Assembly: GCA_029641185.1 (NCBI GenBank)
Contig: JAPWGK010000034.1
Span: forward strand, 62,001-126,000
Direction of reading: 5' to 3'
Length of the DNA: 64,000 nucleotides
Origin: Pseudofabraea citricarpa
Lineage: Eukaryota; Ascomycota; Leotiomycetes; Helotiales; Dermateaceae
Position numbers and translations under genes: made by a program. The notes under the pieces were generated by a model that was given only the letters and a program-made list of their open reading frames with translations, searched no databases and was not told where the DNA came from. Position 1 is the first letter of the stretch. Each line of letters begins with the position of its first letter. Positions 46,237 to 56,526 of this stretch are shown here, piece by piece.

Positions 46237-47820
46237 TCAACCCAAATCCGAACACACGCCCAGATCCCTCAACAACTCCCCAGCCACGATATCGATGCCG
46301 CCAGTCCCCTTATCCTCGATGCCAAAAGCCAAAAACAGCACGTCGTCCAAGAAGCCGTGGTACTTCATGCCGTGCTTCATCCAGCTCATGGACGTGACAT
46401 AGAGCATCTCCCTCTTCTCGGTGCTGCGCCCATTGATCCAGATGGGCTTCTGCCCAATCGAGTGCAGGGCGAAGGGGGCCGTCTGGCCAAACAGCACCAC
46501 GTACGGCTCGTACGTGCTGTGGAACGACTCCCACGTCTTGACGTGGATGATGGTGAAGATCAGCGTGTTGTCCCTCGTCTGCTTACAGCCCGCGTCGGCG
46601 CGCCGACACAGCGTGATGGCGAGCGAGTTCGTCGCTTGATGGATCGAGTGTTTGGCCCCGCCCTGCACATCCGGCGGGATGCGAGGCATATATGTCTTCA
46701 TACACCTCTCATCGCGGTCCTTGACGAGCAACGACAGATCCTCACCAACGGAGCCATCGATCTCCAATTTAGAAAACACGCGCGCCGGAGAAATATCGTG
46801 ATGCACGTACATGGCCCCGTCGGCGTCCCAGAAGACGAACCAGTTCTTCTCCAGCTGCCCCCACGGCTGCGGCCGCTGCAGCTCCGTCGCCGTCCGGAAG
46901 CCGTCGACCTTCCACAGCTTGCTGGAGTCCCAGTCGACCAGCACGCGGAAGTCGACCAGCCACTGCCCGAAGCACGTATGCGCCGACTGCGAGCCCCAGA
47001 TGGCGTAGGGGTTGTCGGGCCCGTAGAAGACGCGCGCGTCGTGCGGGCCGATGCTCAGTGCCAGCAGCGACACCTCGCCCGCGCACTGCGTGCTCGTCGT
47101 CCCTGCGATCGGGAGGATCAGTGGTGGTGCGATGCAGCGCAGCGTGCCGGCTTTCACGTCGAAGCGTGCCGAGCAGGTGAGCTCGGCGCACCAGACTGAG
47201 TGTGAGGCTGATGCCGGCTGCAGGAGCTGTGCGGTCAGGATCCACGTATCGGCCTCAGTCGCGTGCGGGATGATGTTGGGGTTTAAGGCCGACGAGTGCA
47301 GGAAGTCGAGCCGGAAGTACTTCTTGTCTGCTGTGGTCGTCGAGAAGACGGTGCGGTGCTGAGACGGGGGGATTTCTAATGATGCAGAGCCTCCTTCGGC
47401 CGGGATGGGGTTCCCAATTCCATGACCGCTGCTGCTGCTGCTGCTGCTGCTGTCGTGGGTCGTCGGCGGTATGCCAATGCCTTTCCCAATGCCATCTTGC
47501 TTTTGCTCTTGCTCTTCCTCCTCTTTCTCTCCCGGGGAACTCGAGCCCGGAAACGCTTCTGCTTCTTCTTCTTCTCCCCCTTCCTGCCCGTCCAGCTCTT
47601 GGTTATCGAGCAGCGGCGTATTCGTATTGGTGCCCTCGCGATCCTGGTCTGTATAAGACGACGGCGAGTGGATGGCGATGTCCTCGATGGAATACTCGGG
47701 CGTCGTCTGGAAGGACGACACGAGGCTCTCGCGGTGCGACGTCACGAAGATCAGGAGCAGCACGATGGGCGGGGCGAACAGCCACACGAGGGCGGAGCGC
47801 CGCGACGTGTTGATGAGCAT
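46237..47820 (-). CDS. Type II membrane protein, lumenal beta-propeller glycan-enzyme-like domain
   Basis: A single exon encodes 527 residues from ATG 47820. The N-terminus (SRRSALVWLFAPPIVLLLIFVTS) is a signal anchor with a short cytosolic tail. It is followed by a low-complexity stem of about 130 residues, Glu-rich with an eight-Ser run encoded by AGC repeats. The remaining 380 residues contain FRLDFLHSSALNPNIIPH, FYGPDNPYAIWGSQSAHTCFGQWL, LEKNWFVFWDADGAMYVHHDISPARVF and MKYHGFLDDVLFLAFGIED. The EKNW-x-F..DG-x-hYhxHxhxPxxV pattern is shared by five-bladed propeller enzymes acting on glycans (GH130-like phosphorylases and beta-mannosyltransferase-like proteins). That resemblance is my inference; no catalytic residue is assigned. 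A Golgi location is likely. Confidence 0.7.
   Translation of the reverse strand: MLINTSRRSALVWLFAPPIVLLLIFVTSHRESLVSSFQTTPEYSIEDIAIHSPSSYTDQDREGTNTNTPLLDNQELDGQEGGEEEEAEAFPGSSSPGEKEEEEQEQKQDGIGKGIGIPPTTHDSSSSSSSSGHGIGNPIPAEGGSASLEIPPSQHRTVFSTTTADKKYFRLDFLHSSALNPNIIPHATEADTWILTAQLLQPASASHSVWCAELTCSARFDVKAGTLRCIAPPLILPIAGTTSTQCAGEVSLLALSIGPHDARVFYGPDNPYAIWGSQSAHTCFGQWLVDFRVLVDWDSSKLWKVDGFRTATELQRPQPWGQLEKNWFVFWDADGAMYVHHDISPARVFSKLEIDGSVGEDLSLLVKDRDERCMKTYMPRIPPDVQGGAKHSIHQATNSLAITLCRRADAGCKQTRDNTLIFTIIHVKTWESFHSTYEPYVVLFGQTAPFALHSIGQKPIWINGRSTEKREMLYVTSMSWMKHGMKYHGFLDDVLFLAFGIEDKGTGGIDIVAGELLRDLGVCSDLG
47428..47452. repeat. CTG/CAG trinucleotide run coding poly-Ser
   Basis: Eight GCT units on the plus strand read as AGC serine codons in the stem of the type II membrane protein. 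The length is likely polymorphic. Confidence 0.85.
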
Positions 47821-49126
47821 TATTGCTGTCGTCTTGCTGTGGTGCTCTTGCTCTGCTGTTGGAGAGGGAGAGGGTATAGCATCGAATTGAATTGAATTGA
47901 ATCGGATGCTCGTATAGAACACTTGTCAAAAAGAAAGAAAACGTGAAGATGGAAAAATAAATTCACGACGAGAGGGATTGGTGAGTGGTGAGCTGCTCCT
48001 GGAAGAAGGCTGAGTTATGGAACTTGTTTCGAATTATCGCTGTCCAAACTCCGTCGCGAGTCGCTCGCTACTGTCGGTTGTGTGTGACTAGGTTTCGACG
48101 TTTCGGCCACTCAGGTTCGAGGACTGGGCTGAGCTGATGCGAATCTGCTCAGGGTTCAGTAATTGTGGGCTCTCTACTGTAGCTCCAAGCCCAGCTCCGA
48201 GTCCTTCGTGATTCTTTAACTGCTCACGTAGCTCGTTTTGATGGAGTAGCTGAGTTGTTGTAGATAGAAAGCTCTGTTGTATCGCACGAGGATATTTAGC
48301 CGAGGTATGCGTCCTGCATGCGAGCTGGTCTGGTGGAGGCGAAACCAAGTCACTTTTTAGTGCTTTCCCCTCGCCACCCCCCTGCTCTTTTTTTTTTCTT
48401 TTGCCCCTGGTCCCTTTGTTGCAGTGTAAGCTTGTATTACGGGTACGGGTAATTCCCCCACTTCCCCAATGATGATGCGATGTGGATATGATGTGTGGTG
48501 GTGGCTTTCCATGTGATTACAGCACAGCACAGTACCGGGCGACGACTGTTGGTAGCGGACCATCTCACTCAACTACGGTCGGTACCTTTGTCTTGGCTAG
48601 ATAATTGGCTGATCTTGATTCCTCCGTCCTTTTTTTGTTTTTCTGTTTCTCTCTTCAGCCCCCGGTACGAGCTGGAATACTCACGGTGCTACTTTAGAAC
48701 GTGCGGTCGGGGTTGTAAGATTGGCATTTGTTGGTTGTCGGGATTTCTTGCTTGGCTCTATGGTGCAACTGAGCTTGACCTCTTTTGTGATGTCATTTCG
48801 TGGGAGACGTTGGTGGGATTTCTCTTCTGTCGGCATGTGATGGTGTGAAATTACTTTGTGACAATTCTAGGCTTATGTGCAGTTCCTTTTTCATTGCGGT
48901 GTCCTATCCTATTCAACGGGTGGGGAATTGCTTTGGATTGGATAAGACAGGACGCGGTTGAGGAGTCAGCTCCGGACGTATCAGTGACTGCACCTTTACA
49001 GCACAAGCGAAGACCAAGACAGATATCAGATGATAATATATTACTACAATTATTACAACTCCAAGTGCCAATTCAAATGCGGGATATCATTATTTAACTA
49101 AACCAAAATAAAAAAATCACACCATC
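47821..49126. other. Intergenic 1.3 kb
   Basis: No gene supported. The left part is the promoter of the leftward type II protein gene, with a GAATT repeat at 47884-47903. The right part is the 3' region of the acyltransferase gene. Confidence 0.45.
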
Positions 49127-50587
49127 CTAATCCGAAGACGCCAGCATCTTCTTGTACACCCACTGCGAGAACTTGACGCTCGGCTCGTCGATAAACCTCG
49201 TCGTCAGCTCGGCCATGTACAGCGTCGTCGGGAGGAGGATCAGGTGAGGCACGACAAAGCTCGGCTCTAGACCGAGCGGGCCCGACTTGGACATCGGGAG
49301 GATGTCGATCCAGTCAGGCAGGCCCGTCGCGTGAACCTCCCAGGCCCAGCCCGTCGCGACGTACAGTCGATCGCCGAGCGTCCAGAGGACGGGGCCGTGG
49401 ACGAGGTAGAAGGCATACGAGATGCGGCCGAGATACTGGCAGAAGCGCGACTCGAAGAAATTCTTGATCAGCGGGATCCGTGGTATGGATGCTACGAGGC
49501 AGATGGCGGCCCAGAACAGGTAGAACCATTTGTAGTCAAAGACGGCTTGCGGTTTGAGGTGCGAGAGATATCCCCACCCCGGAGAGTTCTGCAGTCGGTT
49601 GAGATCTGAGGTGAAGGATGGGCAGCCGCCCAGAAGAATCCCTACGACAAAGAGCACATGGTAGATTATCTTCTTGTACGGCTCTAACTTGTAGAAGAAG
49701 CGTGGGAGCTCGTTGCTTCTAGCGAGCATGTCTAAATCGCAGAGGAGCATGCCCGCAACGAATGCAGAGCCAAACCATCCATCAACAATATACATGAAGT
49801 AAAAGATGAGTCCGATCTGGCCCCACAGACGGGCATTCCTGCCGTATTTTGAGAAGGCGAGAAGCGTCGTGTAGATGATGATAGAGCCGCGGAACTCGAC
49901 GGGGATCGACCACACGTGCATGTTGTAGCTCATCCAGATGTTGTCGCCCGTGCGGAAGGCGAAGCTGAAGTTCTTGAACTCGACGTACCAATTCCAGACC
50001 TCGTCGCGGTAGCTGGACTGTCGCGTCTCGGGCGTCGGCGTCCAGATGTCGAAGACGTACCACGAGCTCATGTACAGGAACGTCGTTCCGATGATGGGCA
50101 GGAACAGCCTCAACCACCTCCTCGACAGAGCCGATGCTAGATTGTCGGCCAGCTTCGTCTGGCTCCCGGAATGGATCAGACTGAGTGGTTTCGACGCCAG
50201 GACGTAGCCCGAGATGACGAAGAATACAGCCACGGCCAATGCTCCCCCAGAGAAAAACATCCGGATTCCTGGTAGGCACGCAAAATAGTATTGCTTGTCA
50301 TATCCGTAGGCGCTCTCGAAGATGCGGTCAGATAATATAGGGCTATGTGCCCAGACCTGATGATGATTCCAGTAGACCAGAAAAGCTGCAAATCCTCTGA
50401 GGCCGTCGAGGTATGCTGTCCGTCTGATGGGGTTCGGTTTCGTTTCTGCCTTTGTCGCTGCGGCGGATTGCATGTAATCCTCGAACCACCTCTTCGCTCG
50501 GGCTTGGGTTGAGCAGTCCCACTCTGGCTCCTGGGTGATCTTTTCCCACTCCCCGTTCTCGAGAATCCTTTCTTGCTTGGTCGCCAT
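49127..50587 (-). CDS. Acyltransferase-3 family integral membrane protein
   Basis: A single exon from ATG 50587 (MATKQERILE) encodes 486 residues. After a 55-residue cytosolic head comes RRTAYLDGLRGFAAFLVYWNHH, the signature of acyltransferase family 3 (OafA/NolL type): R-x-x-x-L-D-G-h-R-G with the downstream His pair. About ten hydrophobic helices follow, including VAVFFVISGYVLA, LGRISYAFYLVHGPVLW and a final FIDEP. Family members transfer acetyl or other acyl groups from the cytosol to sugars or lipids across a membrane. In fungi many are uncharacterised or act in secondary metabolism. It is divergent from a GT32 glycosyltransferase and follows a Golgi-type glycan protein, so O-acylation of a glycan is a reasonable guess. 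Confidence 0.86.
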   Translation of the reverse strand: MATKQERILENGEWEKITQEPEWDCSTQARAKRWFEDYMQSAAATKAETKPNPIRRTAYLDGLRGFAAFLVYWNHHQVWAHSPILSDRIFESAYGYDKQYYFACLPGIRMFFSGGALAVAVFFVISGYVLASKPLSLIHSGSQTKLADNLASALSRRWLRLFLPIIGTTFLYMSSWYVFDIWTPTPETRQSSYRDEVWNWYVEFKNFSFAFRTGDNIWMSYNMHVWSIPVEFRGSIIIYTTLLAFSKYGRNARLWGQIGLIFYFMYIVDGWFGSAFVAGMLLCDLDMLARSNELPRFFYKLEPYKKIIYHVLFVVGILLGGCPSFTSDLNRLQNSPGWGYLSHLKPQAVFDYKWFYLFWAAICLVASIPRIPLIKNFFESRFCQYLGRISYAFYLVHGPVLWTLGDRLYVATGWAWEVHATGLPDWIDILPMSKSGPLGLEPSFVVPHLILLPTTLYMAELTTRFIDEPSVKFSQWVYKKMLASSD

Positions 50588-51620
50588 GTTGGAAGCTTGG
50601 TTCAGAGCAGAGAGATATGCCCACGAAAAATTTCGCAACTACTTCCACAACTTTGTACGTGCGATCAAAAGGTGAAGTGAAGTCAGAGGCCCCAGATGTC
50701 AATCATCAGCCACCATTTAACAAAGGCTGGCAGGTGTAAGGGGTCGCCGCCGGGGCATGTCCAACTGGGCTTGAGGAGAGTTGCACAAGCTTTAGCATTG
50801 ACATCAGCAGGCCCGGTGATGCCGAGGCTTGGACAATTGGTTGGATGCGGGGAAGATAACAAGAGGAACAATGTGAAGAAAGAAACCCATGGCGGCCCAC
50901 TCTATTCACAACAGAAGGTTGAATTATATTCGGAGGAGCTTCCAAGAGAAGAAGCATGTCCCTAGCGGCAAAAGAAGTCGCCATTTTCCCCGGACCCCAC
51001 CTTAGGCGATCTGCATGAGAATCTTAGACTTGCGGAGTCCAGCAAGCGACCAGGAACACGGGAGTTCAACTGCCTGGCCAATCAGCTCCCGCCGTCCCCT
51101 CATTCTCTCCTGTGCCCAACCTAAGCTTTTATGCTCCTAAGCTTGGTTTAGGAAACACGCCCGGACACCATCCAACGGCCCAGCATGATTGGAAGACGGC
51201 TTCGTATCCCACATCACTCACCGCAGCGGCATCCAGGATCAGTCCCTGGTCAGCACTGAATGAGAGTACAGAAGACATGGATGTGACGAGCAAGAGATGA
51301 GAGGAGGAGGAAACTATCGAAATGTTGTGCCTCCATCACATGCACCTCGGTACCTGCTTCTTGTTCTCTTCGCCATCAGGAGAGCACTGCAACGGAAAGA
51401 AATGCTCACATGGTCCCAGCTAGCCTCATTGGACGGCATTCAACCGTTGGTCGATCTCCTGCCACTCACCTCGGCAGCTAATTGTTAGATCAGAGGTGGC
51501 TTGTCAGCGCCGGATGCCCACTCTGCACTTTGCACTCCACGCCGGCTGTGTGGTTGTGACGAAGCTGTGCACAAGGGCAGCAGGGGCAGCTAGTCGACCG
51601 ATAACCAAAAAAGAAAAATT
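50588..51620. promoter_or_regulatory. Shared divergent promoter: acyltransferase / GT32
   Basis: A 1.03 kb interval between opposite start codons. No gene is supported and no confident factor site was recognised. Confidence 0.45.
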
Positions 51621-53045
51621 ATGAAAACTTCCCATGCATCCGTCGTCCCAAGTCAATCTCGTCCCCAACTCATCCAGCCATCGCTCGCTCAATTGGTTTC
51701 GAACGAGGTTCACCCACTATCATCCGTCCGAAGTATGCTTGCGTCGACTTCAGTATTTGGAGGCGGCATCGTCCGCAAGGCCCTGCCCATCTACGTCGTC
51801 TGCGTGCTCATTATCCTGTCCCTGCGGCACCGCTTCGCGCAATCGTCGCCCAAAGTCGCCGATGTCGTCCGGCGCGAGGTCTCGTACCAGTCGAGTCCGC
51901 TGTCAAACAATGCCTTTCCCAAGAAGATCTGGCAGACGTGGAAGATTGATCCGCTTGGCTTCGAGCAGAGAGACCTGGAGCGTGCCAGGACCTGGACGGC
52001 AAAGAATCCCGGCCACAGGTACGAGGTCTTGACGGACAATAACGACCTCCTCTGGGTCGAGACGAATTTCGGCCCGCAAGGACTCAATCGCCCGGATATC
52101 GTGCATATTTACCGCTCGCTGACTGCACGCATCGTCAAGGCAGACCTGCTGCGTTACTTGATCATCTATGTAGAAGGGGGGACGTATGCAGATATAGACG
52201 TCGAGGCGCTCAGACCAATTGACAGATTCATCCCAGAGCGGTACGACGAGAAGGACATGGACATGGTTATCGGCGTAGAAATCGACCAGCCAGAATTTTA
52301 TCAGCACAAGTTCCTTGGGAAGAAGGCGCATTCCTTCTGCCAATGGACCTTCATGTGCAAGGCGAGAAGCCCGGTCATGCTGCGGATTATCAACAGCAGC
52401 ATCAAGCAGCTCAACGACCTGGCCAAGAAGCAGAATCTCCCCATCTCGGACATCAAGCTCGAATTCGATGATATTCTAGTCAGTACGGGCCCAACAGGGT
52501 TCACCAATGCCGTCCTCGCAGAGATGTCCGCACGCACCGGAACCGAAATCACTTGGGATTACTTCCACTCACTAGACGAGTCGCGGCTCGTTGGCGGCAT
52601 CCTGGTCTTGACCGTTGAAGCCTTCTGCGCAGGCCAAGGGCACTCGGATTCCGGGAACCACAACAGCAGAAGTGCGCTCGTCAAGCATCACTACCACGCA
52701 TCGGGGTGGCCATCCAAGCACCCCCGCTACAAGCACCCCGTCTACGGAGAAGTCGAGAAGTGCAATTGGGAAGTCGAGTGCGTCAAGTTGTGGGATGCCA
52801 ACACGGCAGCCTTCGAGGCCCTCTCGCCCGACGAGCAAGCGAGGATGATAGCCGACAAGAAGGAAGTCGAGGCGCAGGCTGCGGCGCAGAAGCTGAAGGA
52901 AGCTGGCATCGAAGCTCCGGGAGGTGGGCCGATCAGGTTATGGGATGCTAATGTCGTGCTCCCGCCGCTCGCTCCGCCGAATGGCGACCAGCTTATGATG
53001 CTTCCTGATCAGCCTTTTGGTCCACCACCTGGTGGGCTTAGATGA
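51621..53045 (+). CDS. GT32 (OCH1-like) glycosyltransferase, type II Golgi protein
   Basis: A single exon encodes 474 residues from ATG 51621; an internal ATG at 51735 is an alternative start. A membrane anchor lies near residues 52-68 (ALPIYVVCVLIILSLR). FPKKIWQTWKIDP and KADLLRYLIIYVEGGTYADIDVEAL are diagnostic of GT32. The DxD metal-binding motif is Asp191-Ile-Asp193. GTGPTGF-like STGPTGFTNAV and the His-rich HHYHASGWPS complete the domain. GT32 enzymes such as Och1 add alpha-mannose from GDP-mannose to N-glycan cores in the Golgi. Filamentous fungi have several paralogues with unproven acceptors. The C-terminal 60 residues (helical EAQAAAQKLKEAG then Pro-rich) are an unusual tail. Confidence 0.87.
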   Translation: MKTSHASVVPSQSRPQLIQPSLAQLVSNEVHPLSSVRSMLASTSVFGGGIVRKALPIYVVCVLIILSLRHRFAQSSPKVADVVRREVSYQSSPLSNNAFPKKIWQTWKIDPLGFEQRDLERARTWTAKNPGHRYEVLTDNNDLLWVETNFGPQGLNRPDIVHIYRSLTARIVKADLLRYLIIYVEGGTYADIDVEALRPIDRFIPERYDEKDMDMVIGVEIDQPEFYQHKFLGKKAHSFCQWTFMCKARSPVMLRIINSSIKQLNDLAKKQNLPISDIKLEFDDILVSTGPTGFTNAVLAEMSARTGTEITWDYFHSLDESRLVGGILVLTVEAFCAGQGHSDSGNHNSRSALVKHHYHASGWPSKHPRYKHPVYGEVEKCNWEVECVKLWDANTAAFEALSPDEQARMIADKKEVEAQAAAQKLKEAGIEAPGGGPIRLWDANVVLPPLAPPNGDQLMMLPDQPFGPPPGGLR

Positions 53046-53481
53046 CATGTAGAGAGCTGGTTCCGTATTGTTGCACGTGGTTGCTTATACCCTGGGCGGA
53101 GACCCTTTAATGTTATGGATGACGACGGCTTTCTTTTACGACTTAGATATGAATGTCATATACGGTGTGGTGCAGTCCGAGTGGTTCTGCTGATTCTGGT
53201 TTTTCTCGGCGTCGGAGTCCTGTGTTATTTGAGATGCGTTTTCTGGAGAGGGTCCTCTGTGCTAGGGCTTGCGCGAGGTGTACGTTCTCTCATATTAGAT
53301 CTAGAGATTGTTTATAGGTCGCTTAACTTATGTGTCTATACTTTTTCGCTTCCCAGTGCCCAGCCACGTTGTGATTTCAAGCGACGCAATTCTCAGTCTT
53401 TGCTCTGTCCATCTGGCTTAGCAAATTCGGTCGTTTCTTTTCCCTGCACTCGTGAAGTGATAAGAATCTCCGTGGATGCTT
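53046..53481. other. Convergent 3' interval after GT32
   Basis: It holds the GT32 3' region. A plus-strand open frame from 53115 runs into the antisense of the next gene's last exon and is not supported as a gene. Confidence 0.5.
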
Positions 53482-54497
53482 TCAAAGCCGAGGTTCGCCA
53501 AGGCTATTCCATTCTCCAAGCACGTCATTCCACGTCTCCTCCCTCACCAGATCCCACTGGGCCTTCTGAAAATTGTCGGGCCATCCATACGTGCCGGTAA
53601 GAATATGCTTCATCTTTCGCCGCTTGAAATTTAAAAGTGAGCAAAGTCTGAGCGTGAACAGCGAAGGATCAAGAGGAGAATGTGAAGAGGGGAATCAAGG
53701 AATAGCTACTCACGACCCACTCGAATTCCCCGTCGAATAAATACTCAGAGTAGACCCAAAGACCCGAGGGAATCAATTCGAGCGATCTGATTTTATTCAA
53801 GTGGTATCGGAGATATGAAGGGGCGTGTCGAGGGTAGTAGTTCCGATAGTGGTCTATGTCCGGGTACTCAATAGCTGCGCCAGGCGGATTTAAGAAATCT
53901 GAGTCTTCTTGAATTCTGATCTCACGGATGGTATCTATGAATCAAGAAGAAATGTCAGCAAGTCGAAACCCGAACTACCTGACTAACAAAACCGTCGAGT
54001 AGAAAGCGTTACACACTTTCTCTAATGTCCAAGTAAAGCTGTTTCCCATCACGTGTTCCTCCGGCGATGCAGATCTCATGAGGCAGGATCTTCTGCTCGC
54101 CCTCGGGTGTGTCAAAGGGAGGTACGCCGGCTTGGGAGCGGTAGTATTGGATACTTGAATCTCCGTCTAGATAATCGATGATATATGTGTCAGATTGCAG
54201 TAAGAAACCTCGTGTCTGGTCTGTGCGATATGGCATACGGCGCATGAGCGAAATGACAGACGGGTCTAGGTTGAGTTCGTGGCACAATGCCTCGTTGATG
54301 GCATGACCGTTTTCTGGTGCCCATATGACATCTGTATCGGGGGCGGCCAGCTTGATGTAAATGTTCGCGGCCTCGTTAAGGATGTCTACAATCTCATCCT
54401 CGCTGTACGGTGTCCGGAGATTGTAGATGGGGAGCCAGTCCGAAGAGGGATATTCCCCCTCTGGACGCGGCATCTCTCTGTTCTCGTCGCCTGTCAT
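53482..54497 (-). CDS. Hypothetical protein, 5' end uncertain
   Basis: Three exons were placed from splice signals and phase: 54497-54017, 53934-53714 and 53622-53482, giving 280 residues from ATG 54497 (MTGDENREMP). I do not recognise the family. It is a soluble, acidic, mixed alpha/beta-type sequence with no signal peptide. Recurring landmarks are WAPENGHAINEALCHELNLD, YRSQAGVPPFDTPEGEQ and RYHLNKIRSLELIPSGLWVYSEY. Coding-like sequence (DPLYINVVFKF, KIHSLNLIALT) continues upstream of the chosen ATG without another ATG. It meets an in-frame TAG near 54680, beyond which about 50 codons again look protein-like. The true start may lie in an unrecognised exon, or the gene may have lost its 5' end. 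Confidence 0.55.
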
Positions 54498-55086
54498 TGT
54501 GAGCGCGATGAGGTTGAGGGAGTGGATTTTAGGTAGGCATGTTGTGGGAATGAGTGAACTGATTTTTTCGATGCGGGTAGCGGGGAATTTGAATACGACG
54601 TTGATGTAGAGTGGATCAGAGGTTGAAATCCGGACATCTTTTAAAGTTGTGTAAACAATCAAAAGAAATAAAGACTAAAAGTATGCTACCCATTTGATCT
54701 CATTTTCCTCTGTACACGCCAACCTGGTGAGATAATCCTGGAACTCTATACCACCTTCAAATCTCTCCTTATTGCGTTCTAGTGAAACATGACAGATCCA
54801 AGCCACCACACTTGAATATTGTATAGAGAAATAAGACGGACAAATATTACCGGTTAAATTGTACTAGAAAACACAGAATCTAGAAGCTAGTACATTCCAG
54901 AAACAGTCAAGTGCTGAGGTCACGTGGACCAAAGACCTGTCCTCGTCACAGTACTCGTAAGAGCTTTCGTACCTCTTTCCCCAGGCAGCAACTGCAATTT
55001 ACATGTTATATAATGACAGGAAGAAACTGAAGCCAAAGGAGTTATCAATCTCCACGAAACTCAATTACCAGATACTCAATTTCATC
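54498..55086. other. Divergent interval upstream of the serine hydrolase gene
   Basis: It holds coding-like minus-strand sequence at 54498-54850 that may be the lost or unrecognised 5' part of the neighbouring gene. The promoter of the beta-lactamase-fold gene follows, with TATATAA at 55007-55013. Confidence 0.4.
55007..55013 (+). promoter_or_regulatory. TATA box of the beta-lactamase-fold gene
   Basis: TATATAA lies 80 bases before the ATG at 55087. It overlaps the region just after an earlier in-frame ATG (55003), which argues that translation starts at 55087 and not at 55003. Confidence 0.5.
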
Positions 55087-56526
55087 ATGGAAGTATTTGC
55101 AAAGCTCGAACAAATCCTTAGTAGTCACTCACAATCGGAGAATTCCCCTGCAGCCGTCTTAGCAGAAGAAGGCAGTCCAACTACATCAATTGCAATACTG
55201 GACAAAGGAGAAATATTCTCACGATGCCTGTCCACTGAAGGAAACAACGAAGAAACGCTATTCCAAGCCTGCAGTATTTCCAAGCCAGTAGCTGGAGTAG
55301 CAATGGCCATCTTAGTGCAACAAGGAAAGGTAAAGTTCGACGACAAGATCGTTGACATCCTACCTCAATCTGTCATTGAAAGTATCGAGACGCCCTCAAC
55401 GAAACATCTCGTCAAGGAAATCACAATCAAGATGCTCATGAGCCACAGTTCTGGTCTTTCCGTCCACGGCTTCCCAGGCTACGTAGACAACATACCCTCA
55501 CAGCATGAGATCCTCCGGGGCCGAGCGGGGATCAACACGAAGCAAGTACGTCTCAACGGTCTTCCCGGCCAGCGATTCTCGTATTCAGGCGGTGGAATAA
55601 CCGTTCTCCAACTGATCATGGAGCACATCGCCCAAAAACCCCTTCCAGACATCGTTCAAGAGCTAGTCCTCACCCCGCTCGGGATGCACAGGTCTTTCTA
55701 CGACCTCGCAGAAACAGATGGGAATGCTGCAAGGGCTTATTACACGGGCTACACGCCTTGCGAAGTCGCATACCGCACGAATCCCGAACAGGCCGCTGCC
55801 GGGCTCTGGACGACGCCTACGGATTTGTTGAAACTAGTGCGCGGCTTGCAGAAATCTCTGAAGAGCGACGACGGGTCAGGTATTCTGCAAAGGGATGTAG
55901 CGCAGCATCTCCTCACAGAGGTCAAATCCAACATGGCCCTCTCGTGGTTCGCTCCGCAGGATGCCGGTATTGTCTTTGCGCATGCAGGAGGCAACGAGCC
56001 GGGCTGGCGCTGCATGCTCGTTGGCTATGCAGACCTGCATTTCTCTGACCCGCGGCCGCAGGGGGAGGACTGGTCTGAGCTGTTCACGGATTGTGGGATC
56101 GCCGTCATGACGAACTCGGCATCGGGATTTGAGGTATGCTGGAAAGTGCTCAATGCCATGGCGCATATCAAAGGCTGGAGCGCTGTTCCCGACATGTATG
56201 GGAAACCAGAAGTGACGGTCCCCTTTGCGGCGCTCGACACGTCTTTGCATCTTGCTTGGGAACAGTGGATTGGTCATTGGTCTGGTGGCTGGAAGATCGC
56301 GAAGGATAAAAATGGATTTGGAATTGCTATCTTTGAACACCTGCCGCCTGTCAAATTGGTTGCGGCTGCAATGCCGATTGTTAAATATGCGGACGAGGTT
56401 CCAATGGAGGTGCTCCTGGAAGGTTTAGAGATTGTGTTACGCCTAAGTACTGATGCGGAGGGGAGGTTCATTCAAGTTTGTGATGGTGGTAATGGACAGA
56501 TCACTGTCATCAGACCGTTAGAATAG
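55087..56526 (+). CDS. Beta-lactamase-fold serine hydrolase (class C / EstB-like)
   Basis: A single exon encodes 479 residues from ATG 55087 (MEVFAKLEQI). An in-frame ATG 84 bases upstream is less likely because a TATA box lies beyond it. The catalytic SxxK motif is Ser63-Ile-Ser-Lys66 (CSISKPVAG). The Tyr of the YxN-type motif is Tyr166 (FSYSGGG). The third motif is HAGG at 299-302 (FAHAGGNEPG). MLMSHSSGLSVHGFPGY and LTPLGMHRSFYD are typical of the family. No signal peptide is seen, so the protein is cytosolic. Relatives include esterases, D-aminopeptidases and transacylases of polyketide pathways; the substrate cannot be read. Confidence 0.9.
   Translation: MEVFAKLEQILSSHSQSENSPAAVLAEEGSPTTSIAILDKGEIFSRCLSTEGNNEETLFQACSISKPVAGVAMAILVQQGKVKFDDKIVDILPQSVIESIETPSTKHLVKEITIKMLMSHSSGLSVHGFPGYVDNIPSQHEILRGRAGINTKQVRLNGLPGQRFSYSGGGITVLQLIMEHIAQKPLPDIVQELVLTPLGMHRSFYDLAETDGNAARAYYTGYTPCEVAYRTNPEQAAAGLWTTPTDLLKLVRGLQKSLKSDDGSGILQRDVAQHLLTEVKSNMALSWFAPQDAGIVFAHAGGNEPGWRCMLVGYADLHFSDPRPQGEDWSELFTDCGIAVMTNSASGFEVCWKVLNAMAHIKGWSAVPDMYGKPEVTVPFAALDTSLHLAWEQWIGHWSGGWKIAKDKNGFGIAIFEHLPPVKLVAAAMPIVKYADEVPMEVLLEGLEIVLRLSTDAEGRFIQVCDGGNGQITVIRPLE

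Noticed and set aside
46120..47199. 359-codon plus-strand frame
   Set aside because: Antisense shadow of the type II membrane protein gene, produced by its high GC; Arg/Pro/His-rich with no domain.
53115..53600. 161-codon plus-strand frame after GT32
   Set aside because: Overlaps the antisense of the well-spliced last exon of the neighbouring minus gene; no family resemblance.
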